Notes: a model not told the origin generated them from the sequence alone. A DNA stretch of 64,000 nucleotides from an uncultured Schlesneria sp. (GCA_903840265.1 CAIMFH010000201.1:1-64000); one strand, 5' to 3'; positions 8,290-19,058 are shown, counted from the first letter of the stretch. Made by a program: numbers and translations.

Positions 8290-11178
8290 ATGAAGTTGCG
8301 TTGCGTTGAACCTTTGGCTGGATTGGCCGTCTTCTTTTGGTGGTCCATAAACTGGGCGGCTGCGTCGGCCCTTGAACCAGAGAAGTTAGAGCTGCAGCGA
8401 ACGTTTGATGATGTTATAGCACCATTCCTAAAAACGTACTGTCTGGAATGTCATGGCCCCCTGAAACAAGAGGGCAAACTTGACTTGAGGGAGTACACGT
8501 CGCTGGATTCCGTCGTCCGGCAACATCAGATCTGGAGCATACTGCTGGAGCGATTGGAGGCAGACGAGATGCCGCCAAAAGAATCGAAACGGCGTCCTAC
8601 ACAGCTTGAGCGACGGTCGATCGTCGATTGGAGTAATCAACTTCGCGGCGACGAAGCGAAAAGAAAAGCAGGCGATCCGGGAGTCGTTCTGGCCCGTCGA
8701 CTCAGCAATTCCGAGTATGACTATACGATCCGCGACCTCACTGGGCAGGACATTCGGCCAACCCGCGAGTTTCCGGTCGACCCCGCCAACGAAGCCGGTT
8801 TCGATAACACCGGCGAATCACTGACGATGTCGCCCGCCCTCGTCAAGAAATATCTGGCGGCGGCACGACTGGTCGCTGATCACGTTGTTCTCAAGCCGCA
8901 GGGGTTGCTCTTCGCTCCGCACCCGATGATCGCTGAGACAGATCGAGATAAATACTGCGTCCAGCGAATCGTCCATTTTTATGATCAGCACCAAGTCGAC
9001 TTGGCCGACTACCTGTTCATGGCCTGGGAGTATCAACATCGCGTTGCACTGGGTCGCGCCGATTCATCGATTGAGGACTTCGCCAGATCTGGCACAGCGA
9101 TACAAAGGCTAAGTCCAAAGTATTTGACATTGGTCCTATCTGCTCTTGTTGAGCCAGCGGCTTCGGGGCCGCTCGCCGAGGTTCAATCTGAATGGACCAA
9201 GCTTTCCGATGATGTCCGCACTTCAGTTGCCGTTCGACGGGATTGCGAACGAATACGCGATCTGATCTTGAAACGTCGAGCTGAACTCGATGTGAAGATC
9301 GAGAAGCTGCACGTGAAGGGCCAGTCAGATGGCAGCCAGCCGCTCATTCTCTGGTGGAATCGGCAGTTGGCCGCGCAGCGGATGAATTATCGGGGCGACG
9401 GGACAGACGCGTCACTTGATGCGGCTCGCGATCGATTCTGCCACGTCTTTCCGAACGCCTTCGCCGTCTCCAGCCGCGGCCACTATGCAGATCAGAAACT
9501 CGGTGCCGAAGTCCGATTGTTGACGGCCGGGTTCCACCTGATGCAGGGCTATTTTCGTGACGATCAGCCGTTGTGCGAGTTGATCTTAAGTGACGAAGAA
9601 CGGCGTCAGCTGGATCTGATGTGGCAGGAACTGAATTTCATCACGCTGGTTCCCCTGCGCCAGTACAAGGACTTTCTCTTCTTCGAGCGTGCCGAGCCGC
9701 CGCGATTTGCAGGCGGGCCGGAATTTGATTTTGCCAGGCCCGAAGATAAGGATTCCACATCCGATGAAAAGCTCACCCGGATGCGAATGGCATATCTGGA
9801 GAAAGCTCGAAAGAGCGGTGCAAGCGAGTCCGCGTTAGAAGCCATCGAGACCTATTTCACCAATATGTCTTCCGACGCGCATTGGATCGAAAAGTCTCAT
9901 CGCGAGGCGGAGCCGACTCATGTTGCCGCGATTGTTCGGTTCGCAGAAAAGGCCTACCGTCGCCCGTTAGACCAGGCCGAACGCGACGACCTCGCAGCCT
10001 TCTACCGCCACCTGCGGGACACAGATGGACTACTTCACGAGGACGCGATCCGTGACTGTCTCGTCAGTATCTTGATGTCGCCGCATTTCTGTTACCGGTT
10101 CGACCTTGCCGCCGATAGCGACCAGATTCAATCGCTCACAGACTACGAATTGGCGAGCCGCCTGAGCTACTTTCTGTGGTCGAGCATGCCTGATGACGAA
10201 CTGCTTGCTCATGCCGCGGCGAGTGATCTGCACCAGCCGCAAGTGCTACTTGCTCAGGCTCGTCGCATGTTGCGCGATGCCCGCGTACGCGCGTTGGCTG
10301 TGGAGTTCACAGGAAACTGGCTGGACTTTCGCCGATTTGAGGAAGCAAACAGCGTCGATCGCCAGCGGTTTCCGACATTTACGAACGAGCTGCGAGCGGC
10401 CATGTTTGAAGAGCCGATCCGGTTCTTCCTGGATCTGGTTCAGCGCGATGGTTCAGTGCAGGACTTCCTTTACGGCGATCACACTTTTGTGAATCCCATT
10501 TTGGCAAAGCACTACGGAATCGACATCGAGGACTCCAAGGACGCGGCAAACTGGACGAGAATCGAAAACGCTCGGCAGTACGGTCGTGGCGGTCTACTGC
10601 CCATGTCGGTCTTCCTGACTAAAAACTCGCCCGGATTGCGTACCAGCCCGGTCAAACGAGGGTACTGGGTCGTCCGACGGTTACTGGGAGAACACATTCC
10701 CGCTCCGCCACCCAACGTCCCCGAATTGCCTGCCGACGAAGCGAATTTGGGCGAACAGACGCTCGCTCAGGTGCTTGCACGACATCGCGATCATGAAGCT
10801 TGCGCGGGTTGCCATCTGAGATTCGATTCGGTCGGTCTGGTCTTTGAGGGCTATGGTCCAATCGGTGAAAGACGCCAGAAAGACCTGGGCGGTCGTCTTG
10901 TCGAAACGAAGGCCACCTTCCCCGATCATAGCGAAGGAAGTGGGCTCGACGATCTGCGCAGGTATCTCGCTGAAAAGCGACAGAACGACTTTGTGAACAA
11001 CTTGTGCAGCAAACTGTTGTCGTATGGTTTGGGGCGCAGCTTACAGCTATCCGATCGGCCGATGATCGAGCAAATGCAAAAGACTCTGGCGGCTAGCGAC
11101 AATCGATTTGGCACGCTGGTGGAATCGATTGTCACGAGCCCGCAATTCTTGCGGAAACGGGGGCGCGACGATTTGTAA
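8290..11178 (+). CDS. Planctomycete cytochrome-like protein (DUF1587-DUF1592-DUF1588-DUF1585 type)
   Basis: A 962-residue exported protein of the family expanded in Planctomycetes. Seen: signal peptide (GLAVFFWWSINWAAASA), an N-terminal c-type heme motif CLECH (Cys51, Cys54, His55) of the PSCyt1 kind, the DUF1587 region (RRLSNSEYDYTIRDL), DUF1592/1595 region, a second CAGCH motif (Cys838, Cys841, His842) within DUF1588, and the C-terminal DUF1585 region (LLSYGLGRSL). The function is unknown; the heme motifs suggest periplasmic redox work. The ATG at 8290 follows GAGGGAGG at good spacing; the frame runs 40 codons further upstream. The common partner, a DUF1552 gene, is absent: an SDR gene follows convergently 8 bases away. 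Residues about 270-560 form a poorly recognised insert. Confidence 0.88.
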   Translation: MKLRCVEPLAGLAVFFWWSINWAAASALEPEKLELQRTFDDVIAPFLKTYCLECHGPLKQEGKLDLREYTSLDSVVRQHQIWSILLERLEADEMPPKESKRRPTQLERRSIVDWSNQLRGDEAKRKAGDPGVVLARRLSNSEYDYTIRDLTGQDIRPTREFPVDPANEAGFDNTGESLTMSPALVKKYLAAARLVADHVVLKPQGLLFAPHPMIAETDRDKYCVQRIVHFYDQHQVDLADYLFMAWEYQHRVALGRADSSIEDFARSGTAIQRLSPKYLTLVLSALVEPAASGPLAEVQSEWTKLSDDVRTSVAVRRDCERIRDLILKRRAELDVKIEKLHVKGQSDGSQPLILWWNRQLAAQRMNYRGDGTDASLDAARDRFCHVFPNAFAVSSRGHYADQKLGAEVRLLTAGFHLMQGYFRDDQPLCELILSDEERRQLDLMWQELNFITLVPLRQYKDFLFFERAEPPRFAGGPEFDFARPEDKDSTSDEKLTRMRMAYLEKARKSGASESALEAIETYFTNMSSDAHWIEKSHREAEPTHVAAIVRFAEKAYRRPLDQAERDDLAAFYRHLRDTDGLLHEDAIRDCLVSILMSPHFCYRFDLAADSDQIQSLTDYELASRLSYFLWSSMPDDELLAHAAASDLHQPQVLLAQARRMLRDARVRALAVEFTGNWLDFRRFEEANSVDRQRFPTFTNELRAAMFEEPIRFFLDLVQRDGSVQDFLYGDHTFVNPILAKHYGIDIEDSKDAANWTRIENARQYGRGGLLPMSVFLTKNSPGLRTSPVKRGYWVVRRLLGEHIPAPPPNVPELPADEANLGEQTLAQVLARHRDHEACAGCHLRFDSVGLVFEGYGPIGERRQKDLGGRLVETKATFPDHSEGSGLDDLRRYLAEKRQNDFVNNLCSKLLSYGLGRSLQLSDRPMIEQMQKTLAASDNRFGTLVESIVTSPQFLRKRGRDDL

Positions 11179-11186
11179 CAGCCGGA

Positions 11187-11918
11187 CTAACCGCGGGCCA
11201 GGTAAGCCTGATCTCGCGGCAAGACGATTGCTTCCAGGAAATTCACGTCCGCGGGCATAGTGACCATCGCGAGTGCCGCGCGGGCAATCGTTTCCGGAGA
11301 CATCATCGCTTCATCGTCAGAGGAGACCCCGGAATCCGTCCGGCGTTCGACCTGGACATTGCCCGGATGCAGACACGAGCATGTAATTCCATAGGGGCGA
11401 GCATCGATCGCAATCGCCTGAGTCAGGCCCCACACGCCAAATTTGGCGGCGGCATACGGCGTGTTTCCAGCGCGAGGGCGTTGAGCTGAGATCGAGCCGA
11501 TATTCAGAATGCGTCCAGACCGTCGGGGTTTCATCAGGCGAAACGCAGCGCGACTGCAGAGGAATGATCCGGTCAAGCACGAACCGACCACGTTGTTCCA
11601 GGCGGCCAGCGACACTTCGTCCAGTGGTCCACCATCAAAAGCGCCGGCATTGTTAACGAGAATATCGACCCAACCAAATCGCTGCTGAACGGCAGCAAAT
11701 AACGCTTCCACGTCGGACTCGCTGGAAACATCGCACGTCTGCGCCAGCACTTTAGCACCGGCCTGCGTGAATTCATCCGCCACCTTCTTCAGCTTGTCTC
11801 CGTTACGAGCGCAGAGCACAAGCGAAGCCCCTTCTTGAGCGAAGGCCTTGGCAATCGCCTTGCCGATTCCTTGATTTGCTCCAGTGACAACAGCGATCTG
11901 GTTGGCGAGCTGCGGCAT
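11187..11918 (-). CDS. Short-chain dehydrogenase/reductase (SDR)
   Basis: Cytoplasmic NAD(P)-dependent oxidoreductase of the classical SDR family; substrate unknown. Seen: cofactor motif TGANQGIG at 12-19, NNAG at 89-92, catalytic Ser142, Tyr155 and Lys159 in the YAAAK motif. Length of 243 is normal. The arginine in LCARNG after the second strand hints at NADP preference. It is convergent with the DUF1592-type gene (8-base gap) and stands alone, so the neighbours give no clue to its substrate. Confidence 0.93.
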   Translation of the reverse strand: MPQLANQIAVVTGANQGIGKAIAKAFAQEGASLVLCARNGDKLKKVADEFTQAGAKVLAQTCDVSSESDVEALFAAVQQRFGWVDILVNNAGAFDGGPLDEVSLAAWNNVVGSCLTGSFLCSRAAFRLMKPRRSGRILNIGSISAQRPRAGNTPYAAAKFGVWGLTQAIAIDARPYGITCSCLHPGNVQVERRTDSGVSSDDEAMMSPETIARAALAMVTMPADVNFLEAIVLPRDQAYLARG

Positions 11919-12026
11919 TGTGGGATCTCAAGTGGTGATAGTGGTCAGACGCCTTGTTTTAGCAGGCTTGTCTCGATAATTCATTCCTGCCACAAATTCA
12001 TGACAATTGTTCTTGCCCGACGCGAC

Positions 12027-12926
12027 TTACCACAACTTCGAGATCGGCAACCTGAGCGAATCCTTCTTTTTCTGAATCGCCTCATTCGCTTTCTTAACGA
12101 CACGGCCTTCCTGGGAATGGATCAGGTCTTCGAAGAATTTTCGCGAACTGTCTCCCAGTTCTTCGGCAATATCACCACCGATGCGGCCAATGCGGTGAGT
12201 GTTCACGTCCACAAGATTCAGCCGCAAGGTACGAACGACCGGATCCAGGATCAGGTCTGGCAACAGACTGCCGCGCTTTGTTTCCGGCCGGATGGACATT
12301 TCTACGACGGCGTGCATGTGAACCTCGACATCAGACTCGAAGTCGAAGTTTAAACCCTTCACCCCCAAGACCCATTGTTCGAACTGCCCATGCAGCAGGA
12401 TGTTCTTCATCGCTACATGAACGGCGAATGAGAATTTGCCGGCTCCCTGAGACTGAACCTGATCGATCACCAGCTTCAGATTTCGTTCCGGATTTGGAAA
12501 TCGAATCGTGTACATGTACCACGATCCGTGATTCACCTTTCGTTTTTTTTCTGAGACGCGAATGTTGAACCCACGTTGCTGGACCCTAACACCGTCGAAG
12601 ATCTCGCGAGTCTTATCCCAATGTTTTCGGTCCACGTATTTGTCTGGAATCGCCGTCAGCACTATGGCCCGGGCGAGTTCCGACCAAGTCGGAACATCTT
12701 TCAGCGGCGGTCCATCCAACGGCGACGGCGGAACGAGCTTTGGCTGCACTGCTGGTAGACGGACTGCTGTTTGGGGCTTAGGAGTCTTCGGAGCCGCCGC
12801 GAAGCACGGAATCGCGATCGAAACTGTCATCGAGAATTGTGCCAACAATTGGATCAACCGAATGCTTGTGAGCATATTCGCCCGTGATTTGCGATTCACT
12901 GAATTCCTCCGATACCCAATCGCCAT
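12027..12926 (-). CDS. Exported protein of unknown function
   Basis: I do not recognise a family. Seen: a basic N-terminus followed by a signal peptide (RLIQLLAQFSMTVSIAIPCF, then AAAP), a Pro-rich linker (about 50-75), then a domain rich in alternating beta-strand pattern with many hydrophobic/charged alternations (LKLVIDQV, FSFAVHVAMK, VEVHMHAVVEMSI) and a charged C-terminal helix (RKFFEDLIHS to ANEAIQKKK). Such a long sheet followed by a helix could be a lipid-binding or scaffold fold, but that is speculation. Start is uncertain: ATG at 12926 keeps the basic n-region; ATG at 12875 would begin directly at the signal peptide. It stands between an SDR gene and a DUF1559 gene on opposite strands. 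Confidence 0.7.
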   Translation of the reverse strand: MAIGYRRNSVNRKSRANMLTSIRLIQLLAQFSMTVSIAIPCFAAAPKTPKPQTAVRLPAVQPKLVPPSPLDGPPLKDVPTWSELARAIVLTAIPDKYVDRKHWDKTREIFDGVRVQQRGFNIRVSEKKRKVNHGSWYMYTIRFPNPERNLKLVIDQVQSQGAGKFSFAVHVAMKNILLHGQFEQWVLGVKGLNFDFESDVEVHMHAVVEMSIRPETKRGSLLPDLILDPVVRTLRLNLVDVNTHRIGRIGGDIAEELGDSSRKFFEDLIHSQEGRVVKKANEAIQKKKDSLRLPISKLW

Positions 12927-13464
12927 CGGCTCTTTGAGGCGGCCATGCCGATCCACCGCTATATCCCATAACCTGCCGGCACCGGTCCAGAGGGTTTTCG
13001 GTATGAGGAACTCAAATCATCGCCTTGGGGACCAGAGACGCGTTCGATCGATGACGATCTGATGGCCAATCGTGGGTCGCCATCGTTTGTTTTCGGATGC
13101 CATTACGACAATTGCTGCCGCTCAGCCTCGAAATCTCAAGAGATCGAGGCGATATACGGTGCTCTCGCGAATTGATGCAGATTCGGCGGAAATGACGTCA
13201 CTGTTACGCAGCAATTACTCTGAATGACGCGAATTGCAGTAGGCGTCGAATTATGGACTGACGCATCTCGCGCAGATTGTTCTAGTATCGCGAAATGAAT
13301 CCGAGATTAATGCAATGTGAAGATATTGTGAGGTAATTGTTAAAACCTCGCGATATTTGACTCACTTTTCGATGCCAGCCCTCGTTTCTGGATAGTCCTT
13401 ATCCATATGCGGCTGGCTAAGTTGCCAGCCTGCGGGTCACCACACTTCAAGGGGTCTCTTTACT
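12927..13464. other. Intergenic region upstream of the DUF1559 gene
   Basis: 538 bases between divergent genes. It contains an imperfect inverted repeat, 13322-13334 against 13345-13357, with about 12 pairs if G-U pairs are allowed and a 10-base A/T-rich loop. This could be a leader structure of the DUF1559 gene. I found no gene or clear promoter. Confidence 0.45.
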
Positions 13465-14406
<942 letters not shown>

Positions 14407-14440
14407 GGTCTAATCTGAGATTCGCCCCTCGATGTAAGTC

Positions 14441-14468
14441 CGCCGGGTGCTTGAAACGGCATCCGGCG
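14441..14468. terminator. Terminator hairpin between convergent genes
   Basis: Ten-base stem CGCCGGGTGC (14441-14450) with GCATCCGGCG (14459-14468), one G-U pair, 8-base loop. It is followed by TTGTTTAC on the plus strand and lies just before the end of pbpC, so it may serve both convergent genes. Confidence 0.6.
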
Positions 14469-14472
14469 TTGT

Positions 14473-16572
14473 TTACTTCACGATGAATTGCACGGATGCC
14501 GACTGGCCGGAAATGCTCACCGCACGCAATTCATGTGAGCCGCGGGAGACAATCAGGCGGGACGCGTCGTCCTCGGCAAGCGCTTGCCCGTTGTGAAACC
14601 AGGTGATCGCTTCGCGGCAACTGACTTTTGGGTGAATCACCGTCGTTCCATTCAACGCCAGGAACGCCGCATCATTGCGCGGGGAAAGAATCGCGATCCT
14701 CCCTTCGGCTTCAACAGGGCGCGGCAGAGGGTTCTGCACGTCCCATTTCTCGTAGGTTGATCCTGCCACCACAGGCGACAGCGATTTTAATTGGAACAGT
14801 CGGCTCAGGATTGGCTCAGCGGTCTCGCGACCGACGAATTCGAGGTGTCCGCCCCCATGGAAATTGCCGACCCAGACACCGATTGAGCACCGGCCATTGT
14901 GCCCGATTGCCCAGGCATCGCGGCGTCCGGAACTAGTTCCCGTTTTCCACGCGAACCACGTCTGCGAATTCTCGAACGTTGCTTCCCATCCGTTCGGCGA
15001 ACGGTGTTCAGAAGACAAGATCGACGTGATTGCGCGGCAGACATTAGCACCCAGAACTCGCCTGGGGAGTGTTCGAGGGTGTTCATCGCCAATGACCAGA
15101 ACCGGCTCTTGATGCAATCCTTCGCCCGCAATCGTGGCGTATGCATTTGTCAGTTCCAGCAAGTTGACTTCCAACCCACCAGTGGCGACAGCCAAGCCTC
15201 CTCGTGACTCCGAATCGGCCGGTAGTTGGAGGCCCAGCGAATTCAGCGCGCCCAGGCAGCGTGGTAAGCCCAAGCCCTCGGTGATCGTGATTGCGGGTAC
15301 ATTCAGTGATTGCCGTAATGCATCTGTTGCGGATACAGAACCACGGTAAGTGCGATCAAAGTTTTCAGGAGACCAGCCGGCTCTTTCAATCGCCACATCA
15401 TCGACGAGCGAGTCCGGTGATAGTCGTCGAGCCTCGAATGCCGCCGCATACAGTAATGGTTTCAGTGTCGATCCCGGACTGCGACGCGCTGTCGAGCCGT
15501 TCACCTGACCATCAAACGGGTCACGATCATCCGCCGAACCGACTAGCGAAACAATTTCACGCGTCGCGACATCAATGATGACAACGGCGAGATCGGCCCC
15601 CTCAGGTAACTGCGCGACATTGCTTCTGGCTACTGCTTCGACTTCCTGCTGCAAATCGAGATCGATGGTCGTGTGCGCACCTGCTGGCTGCTCGGCGAGA
15701 GCCATCCAGGCGGCGTGAGTTGCGACGGCTGGTTTCAAGGCGCGCGAATGAACGATAATTGGCTCGTGCATCGCGTCCTCGTGCTGAGTCTGAGTGATGT
15801 CCCCCAGTTCCAGCATCCGACTCAATACAGCATTGCGACGGATCTTTGCGGCGTCGGGATGACGATCTGGTGCAAAGCGGTTCGGGGATTGCGGCAACCC
15901 AGCCAGCAGCGAAGCCTCGGCCAAAGACAGTTCCGATGCGCTCTTACCAAAGTACGCTTGCGAGGCCGCTTCAACGCCGCGCAGGTTACCGCCACAAGGA
16001 ATCAGGTTCAGATATCTAGCCAGAATTTCGGGCTTCGATCGTTGCTGCTCAAGCTGTAGAGCGCGGAATGCCTCGATCAGTTTCGCGCGCCATGTTCGTG
16101 GGCGTTCGTCGATCATCTTGCAAAGCTGCATCGTAATCGTGCTGGCCCCCGACACCTGCCGTCGGGCATGTAGATTTTGACCAGAGGCGCGAATCACGGC
16201 GCAAAAGTCTACGCCCCAATGAGATTCGAACCTCTCATCCTCGATGGCCACGATCGCTTTCAACAGCCACGGCGACATTGCCGCCAATGGAACGCGTCGC
16301 TGGCGTTGGCCAGCCGGCCCCACGAGTTCGATCAATACTCGTCCAGAACGATCCGTCACGAGGACGCTGTCGAAGTTCGAAGCGAGTTTTTCCCAAGGAA
16401 AGGGGAAAACATGCCAACAGACGGTGAATGCGAAAACAGGAATCGCGGCAGACAGAGCGCAGAGGATTGCCAGCACTCGCCAGCGAAGACGAAGCTGCGC
16501 AAGTAGCAGCAAAAGGCCGCGGTAAACGCGGCTCGATTTGTACGCGCTAATGCGTCGAGAACGATCCATCAT
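14473..16572 (-). CDS. pbpC: Penicillin-binding protein 1C (glycosyltransferase/transpeptidase)
   Basis: Bifunctional peptidoglycan synthase anchored in the inner membrane. Seen: a membrane helix at about 32-55; GT51 domain with EDERFESHWG (catalytic Glu111) and GASTITMQL (142-150); transpeptidase domain with STLK (Ser368, Lys371), SLN (422-424) and KTG (543-545); and a C-terminal beta-sandwich of the BiPBP_C type (about 620-699), the mark of the 1C class. All catalytic residues are present. 699 residues is a normal length. Together with murA in the same window this supports peptidoglycan synthesis in this planctomycete. No alpha-2-macroglobulin gene, the frequent partner of pbpC in proteobacteria, is seen beside it. 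Confidence 0.95.
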   Translation of the reverse strand: MMDRSRRISAYKSSRVYRGLLLLLAQLRLRWRVLAILCALSAAIPVFAFTVCWHVFPFPWEKLASNFDSVLVTDRSGRVLIELVGPAGQRQRRVPLAAMSPWLLKAIVAIEDERFESHWGVDFCAVIRASGQNLHARRQVSGASTITMQLCKMIDERPRTWRAKLIEAFRALQLEQQRSKPEILARYLNLIPCGGNLRGVEAASQAYFGKSASELSLAEASLLAGLPQSPNRFAPDRHPDAAKIRRNAVLSRMLELGDITQTQHEDAMHEPIIVHSRALKPAVATHAAWMALAEQPAGAHTTIDLDLQQEVEAVARSNVAQLPEGADLAVVIIDVATREIVSLVGSADDRDPFDGQVNGSTARRSPGSTLKPLLYAAAFEARRLSPDSLVDDVAIERAGWSPENFDRTYRGSVSATDALRQSLNVPAITITEGLGLPRCLGALNSLGLQLPADSESRGGLAVATGGLEVNLLELTNAYATIAGEGLHQEPVLVIGDEHPRTLPRRVLGANVCRAITSILSSEHRSPNGWEATFENSQTWFAWKTGTSSGRRDAWAIGHNGRCSIGVWVGNFHGGGHLEFVGRETAEPILSRLFQLKSLSPVVAGSTYEKWDVQNPLPRPVEAEGRIAILSPRNDAAFLALNGTTVIHPKVSCREAITWFHNGQALAEDDASRLIVSRGSHELRAVSISGQSASVQFIVK

Positions 16573-16648
16573 TCGTCGACCAGGAATTAGTGAACAACGC
16601 TCCGCGTTGCCGGCATTGCTGCCAAACCTCTAACTCAAGCAATCCAAA

Positions 16649-16691
16649 GGGCGGTGGCCCGCCCCAAACGGTTGGTACGAAATACCAACCG
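16649..16691 (-). terminator. Hairpins behind the 61-residue gene
   Basis: A perfect 9-bp stem CGGTTGGTA/TACCAACCG (16669-16677, 16683-16691, 5-base loop) starts one base beyond the stop codon of the small minus-strand gene, and a second GC-rich stem GGGCGG/CCGCCC (16649-16654, 16659-16664) follows it. The T-run (TTTGGGG) is weak, so termination is probable rather than certain. Confidence 0.5.
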
Positions 16692-16692
16692 G

Positions 16693-16878
16693 TTACTTAA
16701 CGAGTGCGTTCTCGTGATCCAAACGCTTCTGCATGACATCGGCCTGAGCGCGGAAGTGCTTGGCATGCCACAGAAACGTGTTCTGCTTTGGCTTGCTGCC
16801 AGCGAGGCCAGCGAGGCGCTCGTACTTTTTCGACAACTCCAGTTTGACCTGAATTTTCTTTTCAACAGACTTCGACAT
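16693..16878 (-). CDS. Small hypothetical protein, 61 residues
   Basis: No known family recognised. The 61-residue product is strongly charged (many Lys, Arg, Glu) and predicted mainly helical (SVEKKIQVKLELSKKYERLA and ADVMQKRLDHENALVK), with no membrane segment or signal. Support for a real gene: ATG preceded by TTGGAAAC, balanced amphipathic composition unlike a chance frame, and a hairpin directly after the stop. It lies alone between pbpC and the htrA-type gene on the minus strand. A role in nucleic acid or protein binding is possible but not shown. Confidence 0.6.
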   Translation of the reverse strand: MSKSVEKKIQVKLELSKKYERLAGLAGSKPKQNTFLWHAKHFRAQADVMQKRLDHENALVK

Positions 16879-17482
16879 GTTTCCAACTCAAAATCGAACG
16901 AGCGGTCTGCCCATTTAGCAGCGAATTCCGCCGGTTCCAGTAAATCTTCGTCCCGATCCCACGCTGGGCGGAAGGCGAGATTGTAACGAAAGTCGCTGAC
17001 TGCAACATCCCAGGCCGTTGAATTCCGAAATCTTCATAGCGCCAATGTTTGATGTGATTTTCTGATCGCTTGCTGTTGACTGGCAGAAAAACGACATAAG
17101 CGCAAATAAGATAATGGTTTGTGCATTATTTATCACGCCTTGAAACTAGCGGATTCTTAGATGGACCTTACACATTGAGGCGGTGGCAATCCGTGCGAAG
17201 CGTAAGCTGCTCCATCATGCATTGCGGCGGATTTGCTGCTGGAATTCCTGTGATGTTTTGAAAACAGAATGGCGACGAGACTCGACAAATATGCCCCAAA
17301 GTGAAATGTCGCTTGAGTTTCATGCGTATCCTGGACGTTGCGAATGGAATTGTTTGGGAAAGTATCGCGAGTGCGCATTGTTCTGCCGAGTTGAAATCTG
17401 AATGGGTATACTCCACCTGCCGGCAGCCTCGGTCCGGCTGTGAAGCTTTGAATTTCGTCCCGCCTTCAGAGAGGCAATTCCC
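16879..17482. other. Intergenic region without recognisable gene
   Basis: 604 bases between divergent genes, more A/T-rich than its surroundings around 17040-17130. Several short frames occur on both strands but none has a family signature. Promoters of the small gene and of the htrA-type gene should be here; I could not assign a convincing -35/-10 pair. Confidence 0.45.
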
Positions 17483-18976
17483 ATGCGTCAAATGTCGACT
17501 CTCGTCCTGTGCGGCGGAACGCTCGTTGCCGGGCTCGTTCTGGGAGCAGGATTTGGCTGGTCGACTTTCCCTCGCACCGTCCAAGCCGATCCGTTGGATT
17601 CAGCCACCACCGAACGGCTCTATCGGGAACTTAGCCAGGATACGTCCGCGTTCCAGGAAGGGAGCAATCTGCTGGCGAAGATTACCGCCGTCTGCAGTCC
17701 CGCCGTGGTCCATATTCAGAGCGAACGCAAAGTTCCAGGTCGGGGGCGTGAAGAAGAGACCGGTTCCGGCGTGATCATGAACAGCGCCAAGCTGTCGGGT
17801 TTTTTCGTGGTGACGAACGCGCACGTTGTCGACAAGACGCCAATGGAATCGATCTCGATTCACCTGAACGACGGACGGCAACTGCAACCAGAACGCGTCT
17901 GGGCCGATCCCCAAACCGACGTGGCCATATTAAGGGTGAACGCCCCCAATCTAACTGCCGCGAAATGGGGTGACAGCATGCGGCTGGATATCGGCCACAT
18001 GGTCCTGGCGATGGGAAGTCCATTCGGCCTCAGTCGTTCGGTCACATTTGGCATCATCAGTGCTAAAGGTCGACGACAATTGAAGCTAGGGCAGTCGGAA
18101 GTGCTGAACCAAGACTTTCTACAGACCGACGCCGCGATTAACCCCGGTAACAGCGGCGGGCCGCTGATCGATATGCAGGGTCGCGTCGTAGGGATCAATA
18201 CTGCGATCGCATCATCGAGTGGCGGCAATGAAGGGATCGGTTTCAGCATCCCCAGTCATCTCGTGCAACGCGTCATGGAGCAACTTCTTGAGCACGGCGT
18301 CGTCACGCGAGCGTGGATCGGCGTCAAACTCGATGACAAATTCGATTCCAAAGCAGCGACCAAGCTAAAGCTCGATCGCCTGAGCGGAACCCGTGTCAGC
18401 GAAGTCTTTCCGAATTCGCCTGCCGCACGCTCCGGATTGCAATTCGACGATGTCATTCTGAATTTCGATGCCACGGACGTTCAGGATCATGACCATCTCA
18501 TCAATCTGGTCAGCCTGTCTCCGATTGGCAAACGCATTCAGATGGTCGTCTGGCGTGGCGGCAAGAAGATCAATCTGTTTATCGTACTGGCCGATAGGAG
18601 CGAGCTTCCGGCGAATAGCGAAGCGCCCAAATCAGAGTTGGGTGTCCCCGTTCGCACAATGGGCCTAACCGTTCATCCACTCGATGAAGATCTGGCAGAT
18701 CAACTGGGCCACTCCCGAGCCGCACGCGGCCTGTTGATCATGAGCGTCGATCGGAACGGGCCGCTCAGTCAACGTCTGCAGCCGTATGATATTATCGAAG
18801 CGATTGGTCGAACCACGGTTTCCACTCTCGATGAGTTGACCGAGGCTCTGAATGCCAATGCCGATCGCGATTCAGTCGTCCTGCGCATCCATCGCGGTGA
18901 CAGCGCAGAATCGGGTTTGGAAGAGCAACTGATTGTCTGGAAACGGGCCCAACAGGCCGAGTCGAGTGACAGATAG
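17483..18976 (+). CDS. HtrA/DegP-type serine protease with two PDZ domains
   Basis: Periplasmic quality-control protease of the trypsin-like S1C family. Seen: N-terminal hydrophobic segment (VLCGGTLVAGLVLGAGFG) serving as signal or anchor; catalytic triad His114 (TNAHVVD), Asp146 (TDVAIL) and Ser224 (PGNSGGPL); first PDZ domain at about 275-375 and a second at about 390-490. 497 residues matches DegP-like proteins. The ATG at 17483 has AGAGAGG upstream. The PfkB kinase gene starts 82 bases after it, so cotranscription is possible but there is no functional link visible. Confidence 0.95.
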   Translation: MRQMSTLVLCGGTLVAGLVLGAGFGWSTFPRTVQADPLDSATTERLYRELSQDTSAFQEGSNLLAKITAVCSPAVVHIQSERKVPGRGREEETGSGVIMNSAKLSGFFVVTNAHVVDKTPMESISIHLNDGRQLQPERVWADPQTDVAILRVNAPNLTAAKWGDSMRLDIGHMVLAMGSPFGLSRSVTFGIISAKGRRQLKLGQSEVLNQDFLQTDAAINPGNSGGPLIDMQGRVVGINTAIASSSGGNEGIGFSIPSHLVQRVMEQLLEHGVVTRAWIGVKLDDKFDSKAATKLKLDRLSGTRVSEVFPNSPAARSGLQFDDVILNFDATDVQDHDHLINLVSLSPIGKRIQMVVWRGGKKINLFIVLADRSELPANSEAPKSELGVPVRTMGLTVHPLDEDLADQLGHSRAARGLLIMSVDRNGPLSQRLQPYDIIEAIGRTTVSTLDELTEALNANADRDSVVLRIHRGDSAESGLEEQLIVWKRAQQAESSDR

Positions 18977-19058
18977 CGGCAAACCGTTATTGTAGAGCGT
19001 CTCAGGCAGGTTGGTCCTGCAAAACGTTGTCACTTTGGTCCCGCGGATCTCTTGTCTC

